A stretch of DNA of 64,000 bases, from NCBI GenBank assembly GCA_016717165.1, contig JADKGA010000001.1, forward strand, positions 186,001-250,000, given 5' to 3'. The first letter of the stretch is position 1; each line of letters opens with the position of its first letter. Positions 51,909-60,193 of the stretch are shown here, piece by piece. A model generated the notes under the pieces. It saw nothing but the letters and a program-made list of their open reading frames with translations. It did no database searches and was not told the origin of the DNA. The DNA comes from Candidatus Lutibacillus vidarii. Lineage in GTDB: Bacteria; Actinomycetota; Actinomycetes; Actinomycetales; Dermatophilaceae. A program made the translations under genes and the position numbers.

Positions 51909-53348
51909 TCAGGCGGCCCGCGTCATGACGTAGTGCGTGGTGTGCTGGTCGCTCGGGTCGAAGAACTCAGCCATGGACTCCCGCCACCGGAGCACGCTGC
52001 GGTCCGTGGACCCGTCCACGAGGGTGGCGGTGTCGGCATATGTCGCGGCGTCGTGAGCGACGAGGAAGTCACCTGAGCCGCCGACCGAACCGTCCCCGCC
52101 CGCAAGGTCACGGCGCACGGTGACCCAGGCCGCCGAGTCCTCGTTGCGCCGCCCGTCGAGCATCGGCACGACATCCTGTTCGTGCTCCAGCGAGAGCACC
52201 GTGACCGAGGCCGGGACGTCGATCCGCGCGATCGGGGAGCCGGCCGTCACCACGCTCGTCACGTGGAACCTCGAGGTGAACCCGGTGTCGGCGGCCAGGC
52301 TGGCCGCGGCGATGCCGCCCAGGCTGTGCCCGGTGAGCATGACGTCCTCCGCCGGCCCCGCGCCGGCCGCCTCCAGGGCCGCCGCGACGCAGTCGAGCAG
52401 CTGGGAGTGGTCGTGCGCCATGAGCCGCGCCGAGCTGGTGAGGTCGAGCGCGGAGGTGCCGCGGACCGGTGACCAGTCCTGGGTGCCTGGGATCTGGACG
52501 ACCCACGAGCGAGTGCCATCCGGATGGCGCACCTCACGAACTGTGAGCAGTCCGTCGTGCCCGTCCGAGCCGAGGTAGACCTGCTCCCCGAGCAGCTCAG
52601 CGAGCGTGTCGACGGGACCGTCCCCGGTCTCAGATCTGGCGCGCCCCTCCCGCACCGGGCGGACGACGAACCGCCCGCTGTCGACCAAGAGCCCGCCGAC
52701 CGAGGCCAGCCCCAGCAGGGCGTCGAGGAAGCCGTCGAAACCGTCCGAGGGCCAACCCGCCGGCCCGAGCAGATCGGAACCGTGGGGGCCAAAGACGCCG
52801 GTCAGCATCCCGTCGAGCACCGCGGGGGTGGCGCCGACGAGCTGCTCGGTCACCCACGGATGGTCGTAGAGCTGCGTCAGCAGCCCCTCGTGGACGGCGC
52901 CGTCGGTGAGCAGGTCGGCGGCGCCCAAACCGAGCCCGACGCTGACGACGATCGGGAAACCCTCCGTGGTCACCCACACCCCCACGGCCCGGCCAGCGGT
53001 CCACCGGACCGACTCGACGGCCTGCGTGGCGAGCCGGTCCGCCTCCCGATAGGTCGCCACGGACTCGCGGACCACCAGCCCGATGGCCTCGGTCCCGAGC
53101 GCGACGACACCGGCACCGGATGGGCCGAGCGCGCTCGCGCCTACAGCCGTCTCGGCTCGAAACGCCTCGACCGGGCAGATCAGTGCCGCCTGGGCCACCT
53201 CGGGCCGTACCGCGAAAGCGGCGGTCCGACCGGCGACCGCGCGCAGGTCGTCGCCCACCCGGTCCAGCAGGGCCGCCGCGGCGACCAGGTCGTCGAGGGC
53301 GGCCGCGACCGAGCCGGCGCCGCCGCTGATGCTCAGCCCGTCAGCCAT
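51909..53348 (-). CDS. Lipase-like alpha/beta-hydrolase with N-terminal WXG-like helical region
   Basis: A 479-residue protein: helical N-terminus (SISGGAGSVAAALDDLVAAAALLDRV), a central hydrophobic region (VVSVGLGLGAADLL), then an alpha/beta-hydrolase domain with nucleophile Ser342 in LTGHSLGGIAA. A probable Asp is near EHEQDVVPML and a His near LVAHDAAT. It is organised like the hydrolase at 46402 but has the classic GHSLGG. ATG 53348 overlaps the stop codon of the upstream helical gene by eight bases. Exported or surface lipase is plausible. Confidence 0.85.
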   Translation of the reverse strand: MADGLSISGGAGSVAAALDDLVAAAALLDRVGDDLRAVAGRTAAFAVRPEVAQAALICPVEAFRAETAVGASALGPSGAGVVALGTEAIGLVVRESVATYREADRLATQAVESVRWTAGRAVGVWVTTEGFPIVVSVGLGLGAADLLTDGAVHEGLLTQLYDHPWVTEQLVGATPAVLDGMLTGVFGPHGSDLLGPAGWPSDGFDGFLDALLGLASVGGLLVDSGRFVVRPVREGRARSETGDGPVDTLAELLGEQVYLGSDGHDGLLTVREVRHPDGTRSWVVQIPGTQDWSPVRGTSALDLTSSARLMAHDHSQLLDCVAAALEAAGAGPAEDVMLTGHSLGGIAAASLAADTGFTSRFHVTSVVTAGSPIARIDVPASVTVLSLEHEQDVVPMLDGRRNEDSAAWVTVRRDLAGGDGSVGGSGDFLVAHDAATYADTATLVDGSTDRSVLRWRESMAEFFDPSDQHTTHYVMTRAA

Positions 53349-53814
53349 GGTGGCCTCGGACGTGCACCGAGGCGGCCACGTCGAGCCACTCGGGTGACCC
53401 CCGGAGCGGCGGACGCCCGACCCGGTCGACGACCTCGTGCGCCGTCGCGAGGCGGTGACGGTCGGCCTCGGAGAGCTCCTCATGCGAGATCCCCACGAGG
53501 GACTCGATGGTGTCCCGAGCATGGGCGAGCAGGCCCAGGACTGCGTGCTCGGCTGCCGCAATGGCCGCCTGCCGCTGGCGCAGCGCGTCCGCCAAGGCCG
53601 CGAAGGCGGCGGCCGCGTCGAGCACCTCGTCCCGGCAGCTCAGCACCCAGCGCCCGTGGGACCTCAGCCGGTCGCGGAAGCTCTCGGCCGCGGTGCTCGC
53701 CCAGGCGACGCCCTCGCCCGTGGCAATGCGCTCAGCCGCCTGGGCCACCTCCGCGCCGAGGGCGCGCAGCTGCCGGGCCAGGTCGTCCAGGTGGGTGGGG
53801 TCGCCGCCGATCAT
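53341..53814 (-). CDS. WXG100-like helical protein, partner of the lipase-like gene
   Basis: A 157-residue helical protein starting MIGGDPTHLDDLARQLRALGAEV, a start common to actinobacterial WXG100-like proteins, with GVAWASTAAESFRDRLRSHGRWV in the middle (the turn region with Trp). Its stop codon overlaps the hydrolase start by eight bases. The alternative start at 53841 would add nine residues with no ribosome site; 53814 is favoured by family resemblance. Role unknown. Confidence 0.75.
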   Translation of the reverse strand: MIGGDPTHLDDLARQLRALGAEVAQAAERIATGEGVAWASTAAESFRDRLRSHGRWVLSCRDEVLDAAAAFAALADALRQRQAAIAAAEHAVLGLLAHARDTIESLVGISHEELSEADRHRLATAHEVVDRVGRPPLRGSPEWLDVAASVHVRGHHG

Positions 53815-53968
53815 GCCCGCGACGGTATGCCGAACCGGCATACGGAATCATGTCGGCGACCCGGCCCTGTGGAGGACGGGACGACGCGCGCGAACCCTGT
53901 GGACGACCCGGGGGAGACGAGGCTGCGACCGACCGCCTCAACCGACGATGGGGACGGCCGTGCCGGGG

Positions 53969-56251
53969 TTACTCCGCGGCAGCGCCCACCGGAGCGGCGT
54001 CGGCTTCGGGCCGGACTGCGGCGAGCAGCATCTGGGCGATGTCGACGACCTCGACCGCACCCTCGACCGCGGCGCCCTCCTGGACCTTGGCGTTGACGCC
54101 GTCGGTCAGCATGACCTTGCAGAACGGGCAGCCCACGGCGATCCGCTGGGCGCCGGTGGCGAGGGCCTCCTCGGTGCGGTTGATATTGATCCGCGTCCCG
54201 AGCTTCTCCTCCATCCACATCCGTGCCCCGCCGGCGCCGCAGCAGAACGAGCGGATGCCGGAGCGGTCCATCTCCTTGTACGCCACCCCGGGCAGTGAGC
54301 CGAGCAGCTCACGCGGCGGGGCGTACACGTGGTTGTGCCGGCCGAGATAGCACGGGTCGTGGTAGGTCACCGAGGCGGCCATCGACGCGGCGTCCTTCGT
54401 CGTCGACACCTGGTCGGGGCGCCGGACCGGGACGAGCTTGCCGGCCTTGACGAGGGAGTTGAGCAGCTCGGTGTGGTGGACGACCTCGTAGTGGCCGCCG
54501 AGCTGGGGGTACTCGTTGCGCAAGGTGTTGAAGCAGTGCGCGCAGGTGACGACGATCTTCGTCGCGCCGATCTCGTTGAGCATCTCGACATTGCCCTGCG
54601 CGAGCATCTGGAAGAGCATCTCGTTGCCTGAGCGGCGGGCCGAGTCACCCGTGCACGCCTCGGAGTCGCCGAGCACGGCGAAAGTGACCCCCGCCGTGTG
54701 AAGCAGCTCGGCGACCGCCCGGGAGGTCTTTTTCGCGCGGTCCTCGAAGGCCCCGGCACAGCCGACCCAGAAGAGGTAGTCGACCTCGGCCATGTCCTCG
54801 ACGTCGGCGCCGAAGACCGGGACCTCGAAGGGCAGGCCCTTGGCCCAGTCCATCCGGGCGCGCGGCGCCATACCCCAGGGGTTCTGCTTCTGCTCGAGGT
54901 TGCGGAACAGGCCGTTGAGCTCGCTGGGGAAGGCCGACTCGAGGAGCACCTGGTAGCGGCGCATGTCGACGATGTGGTCGACGTGCTCGATGTCGACCGG
55001 GCACTGTTCGACACAGGCGCCGCAGGTGGTGCAGGACCACAGGACGTCGGCGTCGATGACCGCCTCGGGCCCCATCGCGTCGTACGCCCGCAGCGGGTGG
55101 TCGTGGTCGTAGCCGGTGTCACCGATGAGCGGGATGTCGGCGAGCTTGACGACGTGCGCGGGCAGGTCCTCGCGCTCCTCCGCGGTCGCCATGAGGTATG
55201 GCGCCTTGGCGTGCGCGTGGTCGCGCAGCGTCATCATGAGCAGCTTCGGGGACAGCGGCTTGTCGGTGTTCCAGGCCGGGCATTGGCTCTGGCAGCGACC
55301 GCACTCGGTGCAGGTCGTGACGTCGAGGAGGTCCTTCCAGGAGAAATGCTCGGCCTTGCCCACGCCGAGGGCGGCGCTCTCGTCGAGCTCGTCGAGCTTT
55401 TCGAAGTCGAGCGGCTCGCCACCGATGGTCATCGGCTTGAGCGCGCCGAGCGCGGTGCGGCCGTCCGCGTTGCGCTTGAACCAGATGTTGACGAAGGCGA
55501 GGAAGCGGTGCCACGCGACGCCCATCGTCGGCTGGAGCGAGACGGTGATCATCCAGGCGAACGAGGTGAGGATCTTCACCGCGGCGACGACATAGATCGA
55601 CTCGCGCAGCCACTGCTCCGACAGCCCGCCCCAGATGCCCCGGGCCCAGCCGGTCAGCGGGAAGTGCAGCCCGATATTCGTCCCTGGCTCGATCCGCTGG
55701 ATGAGCGCGGCCTCCTGGGTGCGCAACGAGATGATGCAGATCATGACGACGAGGATGGTGAACTCGACGTAGTACGCCTGCCACCAGGTCGACCCGTAGA
55801 ACCGGCTGCGCCGCCCGCGGGCACCCTCCGCGCTGCGGGGGTGGTTGAGCTGGCGGACGATGATGAGCACGACGATGCCGATGAACCCCATCACGGCGAA
55901 GAGCTCGATGAGCCACTCGAAGGGCGCGAAGTGCCCGATGACCGGGAGTCGGAAGTCGGCCCAGATCAGCTGGAAGAAGGCGTTGACCAAGGTGGCGAAG
56001 AGCAGGAAGAAGCCCAGGGCCGTGAACCAGTGGGCGACCGCCACCAGCGGAAGCCGGGCCATCCGGGTGTGCCCGAGGAACTCCCGCACCACCGTCCAGG
56101 TGCGCGTGCCGGGGTCGTTGGACCGGCTGGGGTCGGGCTGGCCGACCCGGAAGACCTTCGAGAATCGGACCACCTGGCGGGCCAAGAGCGCCCAGCCGAG
56201 GAGGGGGATGGTGAAGCACAGGGCGATCGCAGTGATCTGCAGTGCCGACAT
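53969..56251 (-). CDS. Membrane iron-sulfur reductase (HdrD/GlpC-type, CCG domains)
   Basis: A 760-residue electron-transfer protein. Five or more N-terminal spans (1-280; for example LVAVAHWFTALGFFLLFATLV) resemble nitrate-reductase gamma-type quinone or heme modules. Two 4Fe-4S motifs follow, CTECGRCQSQCP near 315 and CTTCGACVEQCP near 410. Two CCG-type modules come next (CAHC, then CCGAGG and CPFC in the last 100 residues). A homologue is essential in mycobacteria, from memory. It probably moves electrons between a dehydrogenase and the quinone pool. No Shine-Dalgarno is seen. Confidence 0.88.
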   Translation of the reverse strand: MSALQITAIALCFTIPLLGWALLARQVVRFSKVFRVGQPDPSRSNDPGTRTWTVVREFLGHTRMARLPLVAVAHWFTALGFFLLFATLVNAFFQLIWADFRLPVIGHFAPFEWLIELFAVMGFIGIVVLIIVRQLNHPRSAEGARGRRSRFYGSTWWQAYYVEFTILVVMICIISLRTQEAALIQRIEPGTNIGLHFPLTGWARGIWGGLSEQWLRESIYVVAAVKILTSFAWMITVSLQPTMGVAWHRFLAFVNIWFKRNADGRTALGALKPMTIGGEPLDFEKLDELDESAALGVGKAEHFSWKDLLDVTTCTECGRCQSQCPAWNTDKPLSPKLLMMTLRDHAHAKAPYLMATAEEREDLPAHVVKLADIPLIGDTGYDHDHPLRAYDAMGPEAVIDADVLWSCTTCGACVEQCPVDIEHVDHIVDMRRYQVLLESAFPSELNGLFRNLEQKQNPWGMAPRARMDWAKGLPFEVPVFGADVEDMAEVDYLFWVGCAGAFEDRAKKTSRAVAELLHTAGVTFAVLGDSEACTGDSARRSGNEMLFQMLAQGNVEMLNEIGATKIVVTCAHCFNTLRNEYPQLGGHYEVVHHTELLNSLVKAGKLVPVRRPDQVSTTKDAASMAASVTYHDPCYLGRHNHVYAPPRELLGSLPGVAYKEMDRSGIRSFCCGAGGARMWMEEKLGTRININRTEEALATGAQRIAVGCPFCKVMLTDGVNAKVQEGAAVEGAVEVVDIAQMLLAAVRPEADAAPVGAAAE

Positions 56252-56372
56252 ACGCCGATCTTAGGGCTGGGGGGTGACCCGCAGCAGGGGCCGTGGTGGG
56301 CGAGGGGGTGTGACGCGGGTCGCCCGAGACGAGCGCCGACGATGTCCGATTCGGCTCCGGGCGGGCCCGACA

Positions 56373-56400
56373 TATAACGTTGCGTTGGAATACGCATAAG
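56373..56400 (+). promoter_or_regulatory. AT-rich element upstream of cysK
   Basis: TATAAC followed by a short inverted repeat TGCGT-N6-ACGCA (56381-56396), about 50 bases before cysK, in a stretch far less GC-rich than its surroundings. TATAAC could be a -10 element and the repeat an operator for sulfur control. No regulator can be named. Confidence 0.45.
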
Positions 56401-56450
56401 GCGAGGAGGGTTGTCGCCCTCACGAGCCCACGATCGGGAAAGGTCCCCCA

Positions 56451-57380
56451 GTGCCCATCTACGACGACGTCACCACGCTCATCGGCAACACCCCGCTGGT
56501 GCGGATCAACCGGATCATCGACAGCGGCGCCACGGTGGCGGCCAAGCTTGAGTTCTACAACCCGGCCAACTCCGTCAAGGACCGGATCGGCGTCTCGATC
56601 GTCGACGCCGCCGAGGCCTCGGGCGCGTTGTCGGCCGGGGGGACGATCGTCGAAGCCACCTCGGGCAACACCGGGATCGCCTTGGCCATGGTCGGGGCGG
56701 CCCGGGGTTACCACGTCGTGCTCACCATGCCGGCCTCGATGTCCAAGGAGCGCCGCGCGCTGCTGCGGGCCTTCGGTGCCGAGCTCGTCCTCACCGATGC
56801 CTCCACCGGCATGAAGGGCGCCGTCGAGGCCGCCGAGCAGATCGCCGCCGAGCGGCCCGGCGCGGTCCTGGCCCGCCAGTTCGCCAACGCCGCCAACCCG
56901 GAGATCCACCGCCGCACCACCGCCGAGGAGATCTGGCGGGACACCGACGGCGCCGTCGACATCGTCATCGCGGGCATCGGCACCGGCGGGACGATCACCG
57001 GCGTCGGGCAGGTGCTCAAGTCGCGCAAGCCGTCGGTCCAGATCATCGCCGTCGAGCCGCAGGAGTCGGCGATCCTCAACGGCGGCCAGCCCGGCCCGCA
57101 CAAGATCCAGGGGATCGGCGCGAACTTCGTGCCCGAGATCCTCGACACGACGATCTACGACGAGGTGCTCGACATCTCCGCCGACCAGGCCGTGGAGTGG
57201 GCCCGCAAGGCGGCCACCCAGGAGGGCCTGCTCGTGGGGCTCTCCTCCGGCGCCGCCCTGGCCGCCGCCGATATCGTCGCCCGCCGGCCGGAGAACGCCG
57301 GCAAGACCATCGTCGTCATCATCCCCTCGTTCGGCGAGCGGTACCTCTCGACGGTCCTCTTCGAGGGCCTGGTGGACTGA
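56451..57380 (+). CDS. cysK: Cysteine synthase (O-acetylserine sulfhydrylase)
   Basis: Makes cysteine from O-acetylserine and sulfide with PLP. The 309 residues carry the PLP-lysine Lys43 in NPANSVKDRIG, the phosphate loop SGNTG at 71-75, GTGGTITGVGQVLK and GLSSGAALAAA. GTG at 56451 is preceded by GGGAAAGG. Its stop codon overlaps the cysE start (TGATG), so enzyme and precursor supplier are made together. Confidence 0.95.
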   Translation: MPIYDDVTTLIGNTPLVRINRIIDSGATVAAKLEFYNPANSVKDRIGVSIVDAAEASGALSAGGTIVEATSGNTGIALAMVGAARGYHVVLTMPASMSKERRALLRAFGAELVLTDASTGMKGAVEAAEQIAAERPGAVLARQFANAANPEIHRRTTAEEIWRDTDGAVDIVIAGIGTGGTITGVGQVLKSRKPSVQIIAVEPQESAILNGGQPGPHKIQGIGANFVPEILDTTIYDEVLDISADQAVEWARKAATQEGLLVGLSSGAALAAADIVARRPENAGKTIVVIIPSFGERYLSTVLFEGLVD

Positions 57381-58063
57381 TGGCGATGGTCAACCTCGTC
57401 TCGCCCGAGTCAGCGTCACGACGCGGTATGACGGCCGTCCCCTCCAGCGCCGCCGCCTCCGGACGCGGGGCGATCGATGCGCTGCGGGCGGCATACCGGG
57501 TCATGCGTGAGGACGTGGAGGCGGCCATGGGCCGCGACCCGGCCGCCCACTCGCGGCTGGAGATGTTCCTCGCCAGCTCGGGGCTGCACGCGATCTGGGC
57601 GTACCGCGTCGCGCACCTCATCTGGCAGCGGCCCTCGGGGAAGCTCCTCGGCCGGGTCATCTCCCAGGTCGTCCGCGCCGCGACCGGCGTGGAGATCCAC
57701 CCCGGAGCGACCATCGGGCGGCGCTTCTTCATCGACCACGGGATGGGTGTGGTCATCGGCGAGACCGCCGAGATCGGCGACGACGTCATGCTCTACCACG
57801 GGGTGACCCTGGGTGGGCGGTCCATGGCGAAGACGAAGCGGCACCCCACGCTCGGCGACCGGGTCACCGTCGGCGCCGGGGCGAAGATCCTCGGGCCGGT
57901 GCTCATCGGCTCGGACGCGCAGATCGGCGCCAACTCCGTCGTCGTCAAGGACGTGCCGGCGGGCGCCGTCGCCACCGGCATCCCCGCGGTCGTACGGATG
58001 CCCAGGACCCCGGGTGAGGACCCCTATGAGGCGCTCTTCCGGGAGCCGGCCCTCTTCATCTGA
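57380..58063 (+). CDS. cysE: Serine O-acetyltransferase
   Basis: Acetylates serine with acetyl-CoA to O-acetylserine, the substrate of CysK. The 227 residues have an N-terminal helical part and a left-handed beta-helix of hexapeptide repeats, containing DHGMGVVIGETAEIGDDV, YHGVTLGG and KILGPVLIG. This is the short Epsilon/EpsC type. The ATG at 57380 overlaps the cysK stop codon; 57386 and 57428 are possible later starts, and the first 20 residues are poorly conserved. The end is VPAGAVATGIPAVVRMPRT. Confidence 0.93.
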   Translation: MAMVNLVSPESASRRGMTAVPSSAAASGRGAIDALRAAYRVMREDVEAAMGRDPAAHSRLEMFLASSGLHAIWAYRVAHLIWQRPSGKLLGRVISQVVRAATGVEIHPGATIGRRFFIDHGMGVVIGETAEIGDDVMLYHGVTLGGRSMAKTKRHPTLGDRVTVGAGAKILGPVLIGSDAQIGANSVVVKDVPAGAVATGIPAVVRMPRTPGEDPYEALFREPALFI

Positions 58064-58418
58064 ATCCGGGTATATCGGACAACAGATTTTTTCTCTAGGG
58101 TGGCGTATCACAGACCTCGCTCACTCCTCTGCATGGGTGTCAGACCTTCGCGCCTGGTTGAACCGGCCGAGGCGCCCACGCAGGGGGTGGGCGCGCCGGG
58201 GTTCCGTGGGGAGCAGGGTTGGTGAACGCCGCCGACGTGGATCAGGGCCCACGTCGGTCGGGGATGGTGGTTCGGCCACCATCGCGGCCGGGGTGTTTTC
58301 TGACCCCGGTTGAGTCGGCCCGCCCCGCCCTCCGTCCTCCCTTGGGCCACGACGTCCCCGCCCCGCAAACTAGGATGGGCCTGCTGTCGGCCCGGCTCCC
58401 ACGAGCCGTATGCCGCCG
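58064..58418. other. Gene-free spacer with hairpins before tRNA-Ser
   Basis: No coding gene is credible here. It contains an AT-rich start with a run of six T (about 58087-58092). Four separate hairpins lie between 58172 and 58309, described as their own entry. It may hold the tRNA-Ser promoter and an unannotated structured RNA. Confidence 0.6.
58172..58309. ncRNA. Cluster of four hairpins; candidate structured RNA
   Basis: Stems: GCGCCCAC/GTGGGCGC (58172-58194), CCGACGTGG/CCACGTCGG (58232-58257), GATGGTGG/CCACCATC with loop TTCGG (58263-58283), and CCGGGGT/ACCCCGG (58288-58309). All four are perfect, and the last three are separated by only 4-5 bases. I know no RNA family with this layout. 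It could also be a terminator group for cysK-cysE. Strand undetermined. Confidence 0.4.
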
Positions 58419-58503
58419 GGAGGGCTCGCATAGTGGACTAGTGCGGCGGTCTTGAAAACCGCTAAGGCGAAAGCCTTCGTGGGTTCGAATCCCACGCCCT
58501 CCG
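58419..58503 (+). tRNA. tRNA-Ser (TGA anticodon)
   Basis: Starts GGAGGGC and ends GCCCTCC plus discriminator G. The anticodon stem encloses CTTGAAA, giving anticodon TGA (reads UCA, and UCG by wobble). The long variable arm (TAAGGCGAAAGCCTT) is typical for serine, and the T-loop is GTTCGAATC. The length is 85 bases and CCA is not encoded. Confidence 0.96.
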
Positions 58504-58560
58504 CTCGCTGACGCTCGCGGTGGCCGTAGGACCCACCACGCCCTCCGCTCGCTGACGCTC
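58492..58560. repeat. 25-bp direct repeat covering the 3' end of tRNA-Ser
   Basis: Exact copies at 58492-58516 and 58536-58560, shared core CACGCCCTCCGCTCGCTGAC, with 19 bases between them. The first copy spans the last 12 bases of the tRNA. This looks like an attachment-site duplication or a small slippage product; no integrase or mobile gene is next to it. Confidence 0.85.
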
Positions 58561-58575
58561 AGGTCTTCCGGGTCG

Positions 58576-58615
58576 GGTGAGCGGGATCGACGTCAGGGTG
58601 TCGATTCCGCTCACC
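58576..58615 (+). terminator. Terminator after tRNA-Ser
   Basis: Stem of 16 bases (GGTGAGCGGGATCGAC at 58576-58591, pairing with 58600-58615), one mismatch, eight-base loop. Lies after the duplicated tRNA end and before the convergent VOC gene. Confidence 0.7.
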
Positions 58616-58663
58616 TGAGCAACGGCTGACGTGTCGACGCGGTCGCGGCGCCGGTCGAGCGCC

Positions 58664-59140
58664 CTACGAACCAGCGGCGGCGCGTTCGAGCGCGGCGATG
58701 TCGAGCTTGACCATGGCGAGCATCGCCGTCATACAGCGCTGCGAAGCAGCAGGGTCCGGCGAGCCGAGCAGCTCACCCAGCCGGGTCGGGACCACCTGCC
58801 AGGACACCCCGAACCGGTCCTTGAGCCAGCCGCACTGCACCGGCTGACCGCCATCGGCCAGGAGGGCGTCCCAGTAGTAGTCGACCTCGGCCTGGTTGGC
58901 GCACGAGATCGAGAAGGACACCGCGTCGTTGAAGGTGTGGTGTGGGCCGCCGTTCAACATCTGGTATGGCCGGCCGAGAAGTTCCATCGTGGCCATGAGC
59001 AGCGAGCCGGCCGGGAGCGGCGCGCCCTCCCCGTAGCGCGACTCGTCGAGCACACGCGAGCCCTCGAAGACGGACAGGTAGAAGGGCACCGCCTCGTCGA
59101 GCCCGGACTCGAACCACAGGCAGGGGGTGATCGTTGGCAT
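58664..59140 (-). CDS. VOC-family (PhnB/glyoxalase-like) protein
   Basis: A 158-residue vicinal-oxygen-chelate protein of the PhnB type. It starts MPTITPCLWFESGLDEAVPFYLSVF, with the conserved LMATMELLGRPYQMLNGGP and DRFGVSWQVVP. Such proteins bind a small ligand or metal; the precise role is unknown, and some related ones are methyltransferase-like by old annotation. ATG at 59140 follows GAGGAGG; an upstream continuation of the frame is rejected. Confidence 0.88.
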   Translation of the reverse strand: MPTITPCLWFESGLDEAVPFYLSVFEGSRVLDESRYGEGAPLPAGSLLMATMELLGRPYQMLNGGPHHTFNDAVSFSISCANQAEVDYYWDALLADGGQPVQCGWLKDRFGVSWQVVPTRLGELLGSPDPAASQRCMTAMLAMVKLDIAALERAAAGS

Positions 59141-59213
59141 GGCGGCCTCCTCGTCGGGTGAAGGGGCCACGGTAACCGATGCTCTCCGGGCAGCAGCCCG
59201 CTCCCTTGGGCCA

Positions 59214-59280
59214 CCAAGGGTGGGAAAAGCACGCTAAGGCCCGGATTCCTGGGCCCATACGGTGCTTCTCCCACCTTTGG
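59214..59280. repeat. Branched inverted repeat
   Basis: 19-base arms (CCAAGGGTGGGAAAAGCAC at 59214-59232; complement at 59262-59280) with two mismatches, enclosing a second short stem (GGCCC/GGGCC). Could be a terminator or a small palindromic mobile remnant. Confidence 0.75.
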
Positions 59281-59317
59281 TTCTCGGACCAGCGGCCGGG
59301 GGAGGTGGAGGAGGCGT

Positions 59318-59359
59318 CTGCGGTGGCGCGGCTGCGGTGGCGCGGCTGCGGTGGCGCGG
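59318..59359. repeat. 14-bp tandem repeat (CTGCGGTGGCGCGG x3)
   Basis: Three exact adjacent copies, continuing into CTGCGGCGGCGGCGG. G-rich and noncoding. Confidence 0.8.
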
Positions 59360-59455
59360 CTGCGGCGGCGGCGGCAGAGGCGGGCTGTGGGAGGCGGCGG
59401 AGGCGCAGCGGGGGTGGCACTGCCGAAGGGCGCGGAGGATCGGGGTCTCGCGAGG

Positions 59456-60193
59456 TCAGTGCAGCGCGCGGGTCAACCGCCGCAGGGTGGCGATCTGCGC
59501 GACGACATACGACAGCGCCAGAACCACGACGACGACCCCCACCCATGGGGTGCCGCTGTTCTGCGTACAGGTCGTCTCGGCCACCCCGCCGCCGGGCACG
59601 CTCGTCGACGTGCAGACGGAGGAAACCATCGTGGCCAGCAGCCCGGCACCGACGAGGCTGCCCAAGAACACGGGTAGCCCCGTCGCCACGAAGGCCCAGG
59701 CGAGCACCCGGTCGCGGCCCTGCCAGGCCGTGGCCAACGCCAGACAGACCAGCCCAGCGACCCACAGCGGCGCCGACAACGGCAGGAACAGGGCGATGAG
59801 CTCAGCGGCAACGAGGAGGATCAGCGCGGCCTGCTCGATCCGGTGGGTCGGCCTAGCCGGCTGGGTTGGCTGGGTTGGCGGGGCCAACGGGCCCGCCGGG
59901 GCCAGTAGCCCACCTGACGTGCCCGGTCCGGCATACGACATCGGTGGTATGCCGACCCCACCCGAGGCCGAGCCGAGGGCTGCGGCGACCACCTCGTCCG
60001 GCGAGCCGAGCCGGTCGATCGCGCTGCGGACCGTCGCCTCGTCGGCCGTCCCGCCGTCCGTGGCCGTGTCGAGGTGCTCGGTGATATCGGCGAGGAGGTC
60101 CTCGGCCTGACCCTTCGGCAGCGCGGCGACCGCCGTGGCGTGCAGGCGACTGAGGTACTCGTGGACGAGGGGGTGTGACGACACGGTCATCAT
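59456..60193 (-). CDS. HAAS-domain membrane protein, partner of PadR
   Basis: A 245-residue protein: N-terminal helical HAAS signalling domain (HEYLSRLHATAVAALPKGQAEDLLADITEHLD, about 7-38), a short GSPDEVVAAAL segment, a Pro-rich linker (PTQPTQPARPT), then four predicted membrane spans (ALILLVAAELIALFLPL and three more). HAAS proteins often pair with PadR regulators and sense ligands at the membrane. ATG at 60193 with a second adjacent ATG; overlaps the PadR stop codon in ATGATGA. Confidence 0.83.
   Translation of the reverse strand: MMTVSSHPLVHEYLSRLHATAVAALPKGQAEDLLADITEHLDTATDGGTADEATVRSAIDRLGSPDEVVAAALGSASGGVGIPPMSYAGPGTSGGLLAPAGPLAPPTQPTQPARPTHRIEQAALILLVAAELIALFLPLSAPLWVAGLVCLALATAWQGRDRVLAWAFVATGLPVFLGSLVGAGLLATMVSSVCTSTSVPGGGVAETTCTQNSGTPWVGVVVVVLALSYVVAQIATLRRLTRALH

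Larger units (their letters stand above)
59141..59455. other. Gene-free region with a large hairpin and a G-rich tandem repeat
   Basis: No gene seen. It holds a long inverted repeat (59214-59280) and a 14-bp repeat (59318-59359). The VOC gene promoter must lie just right of 59140. Confidence 0.55.
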
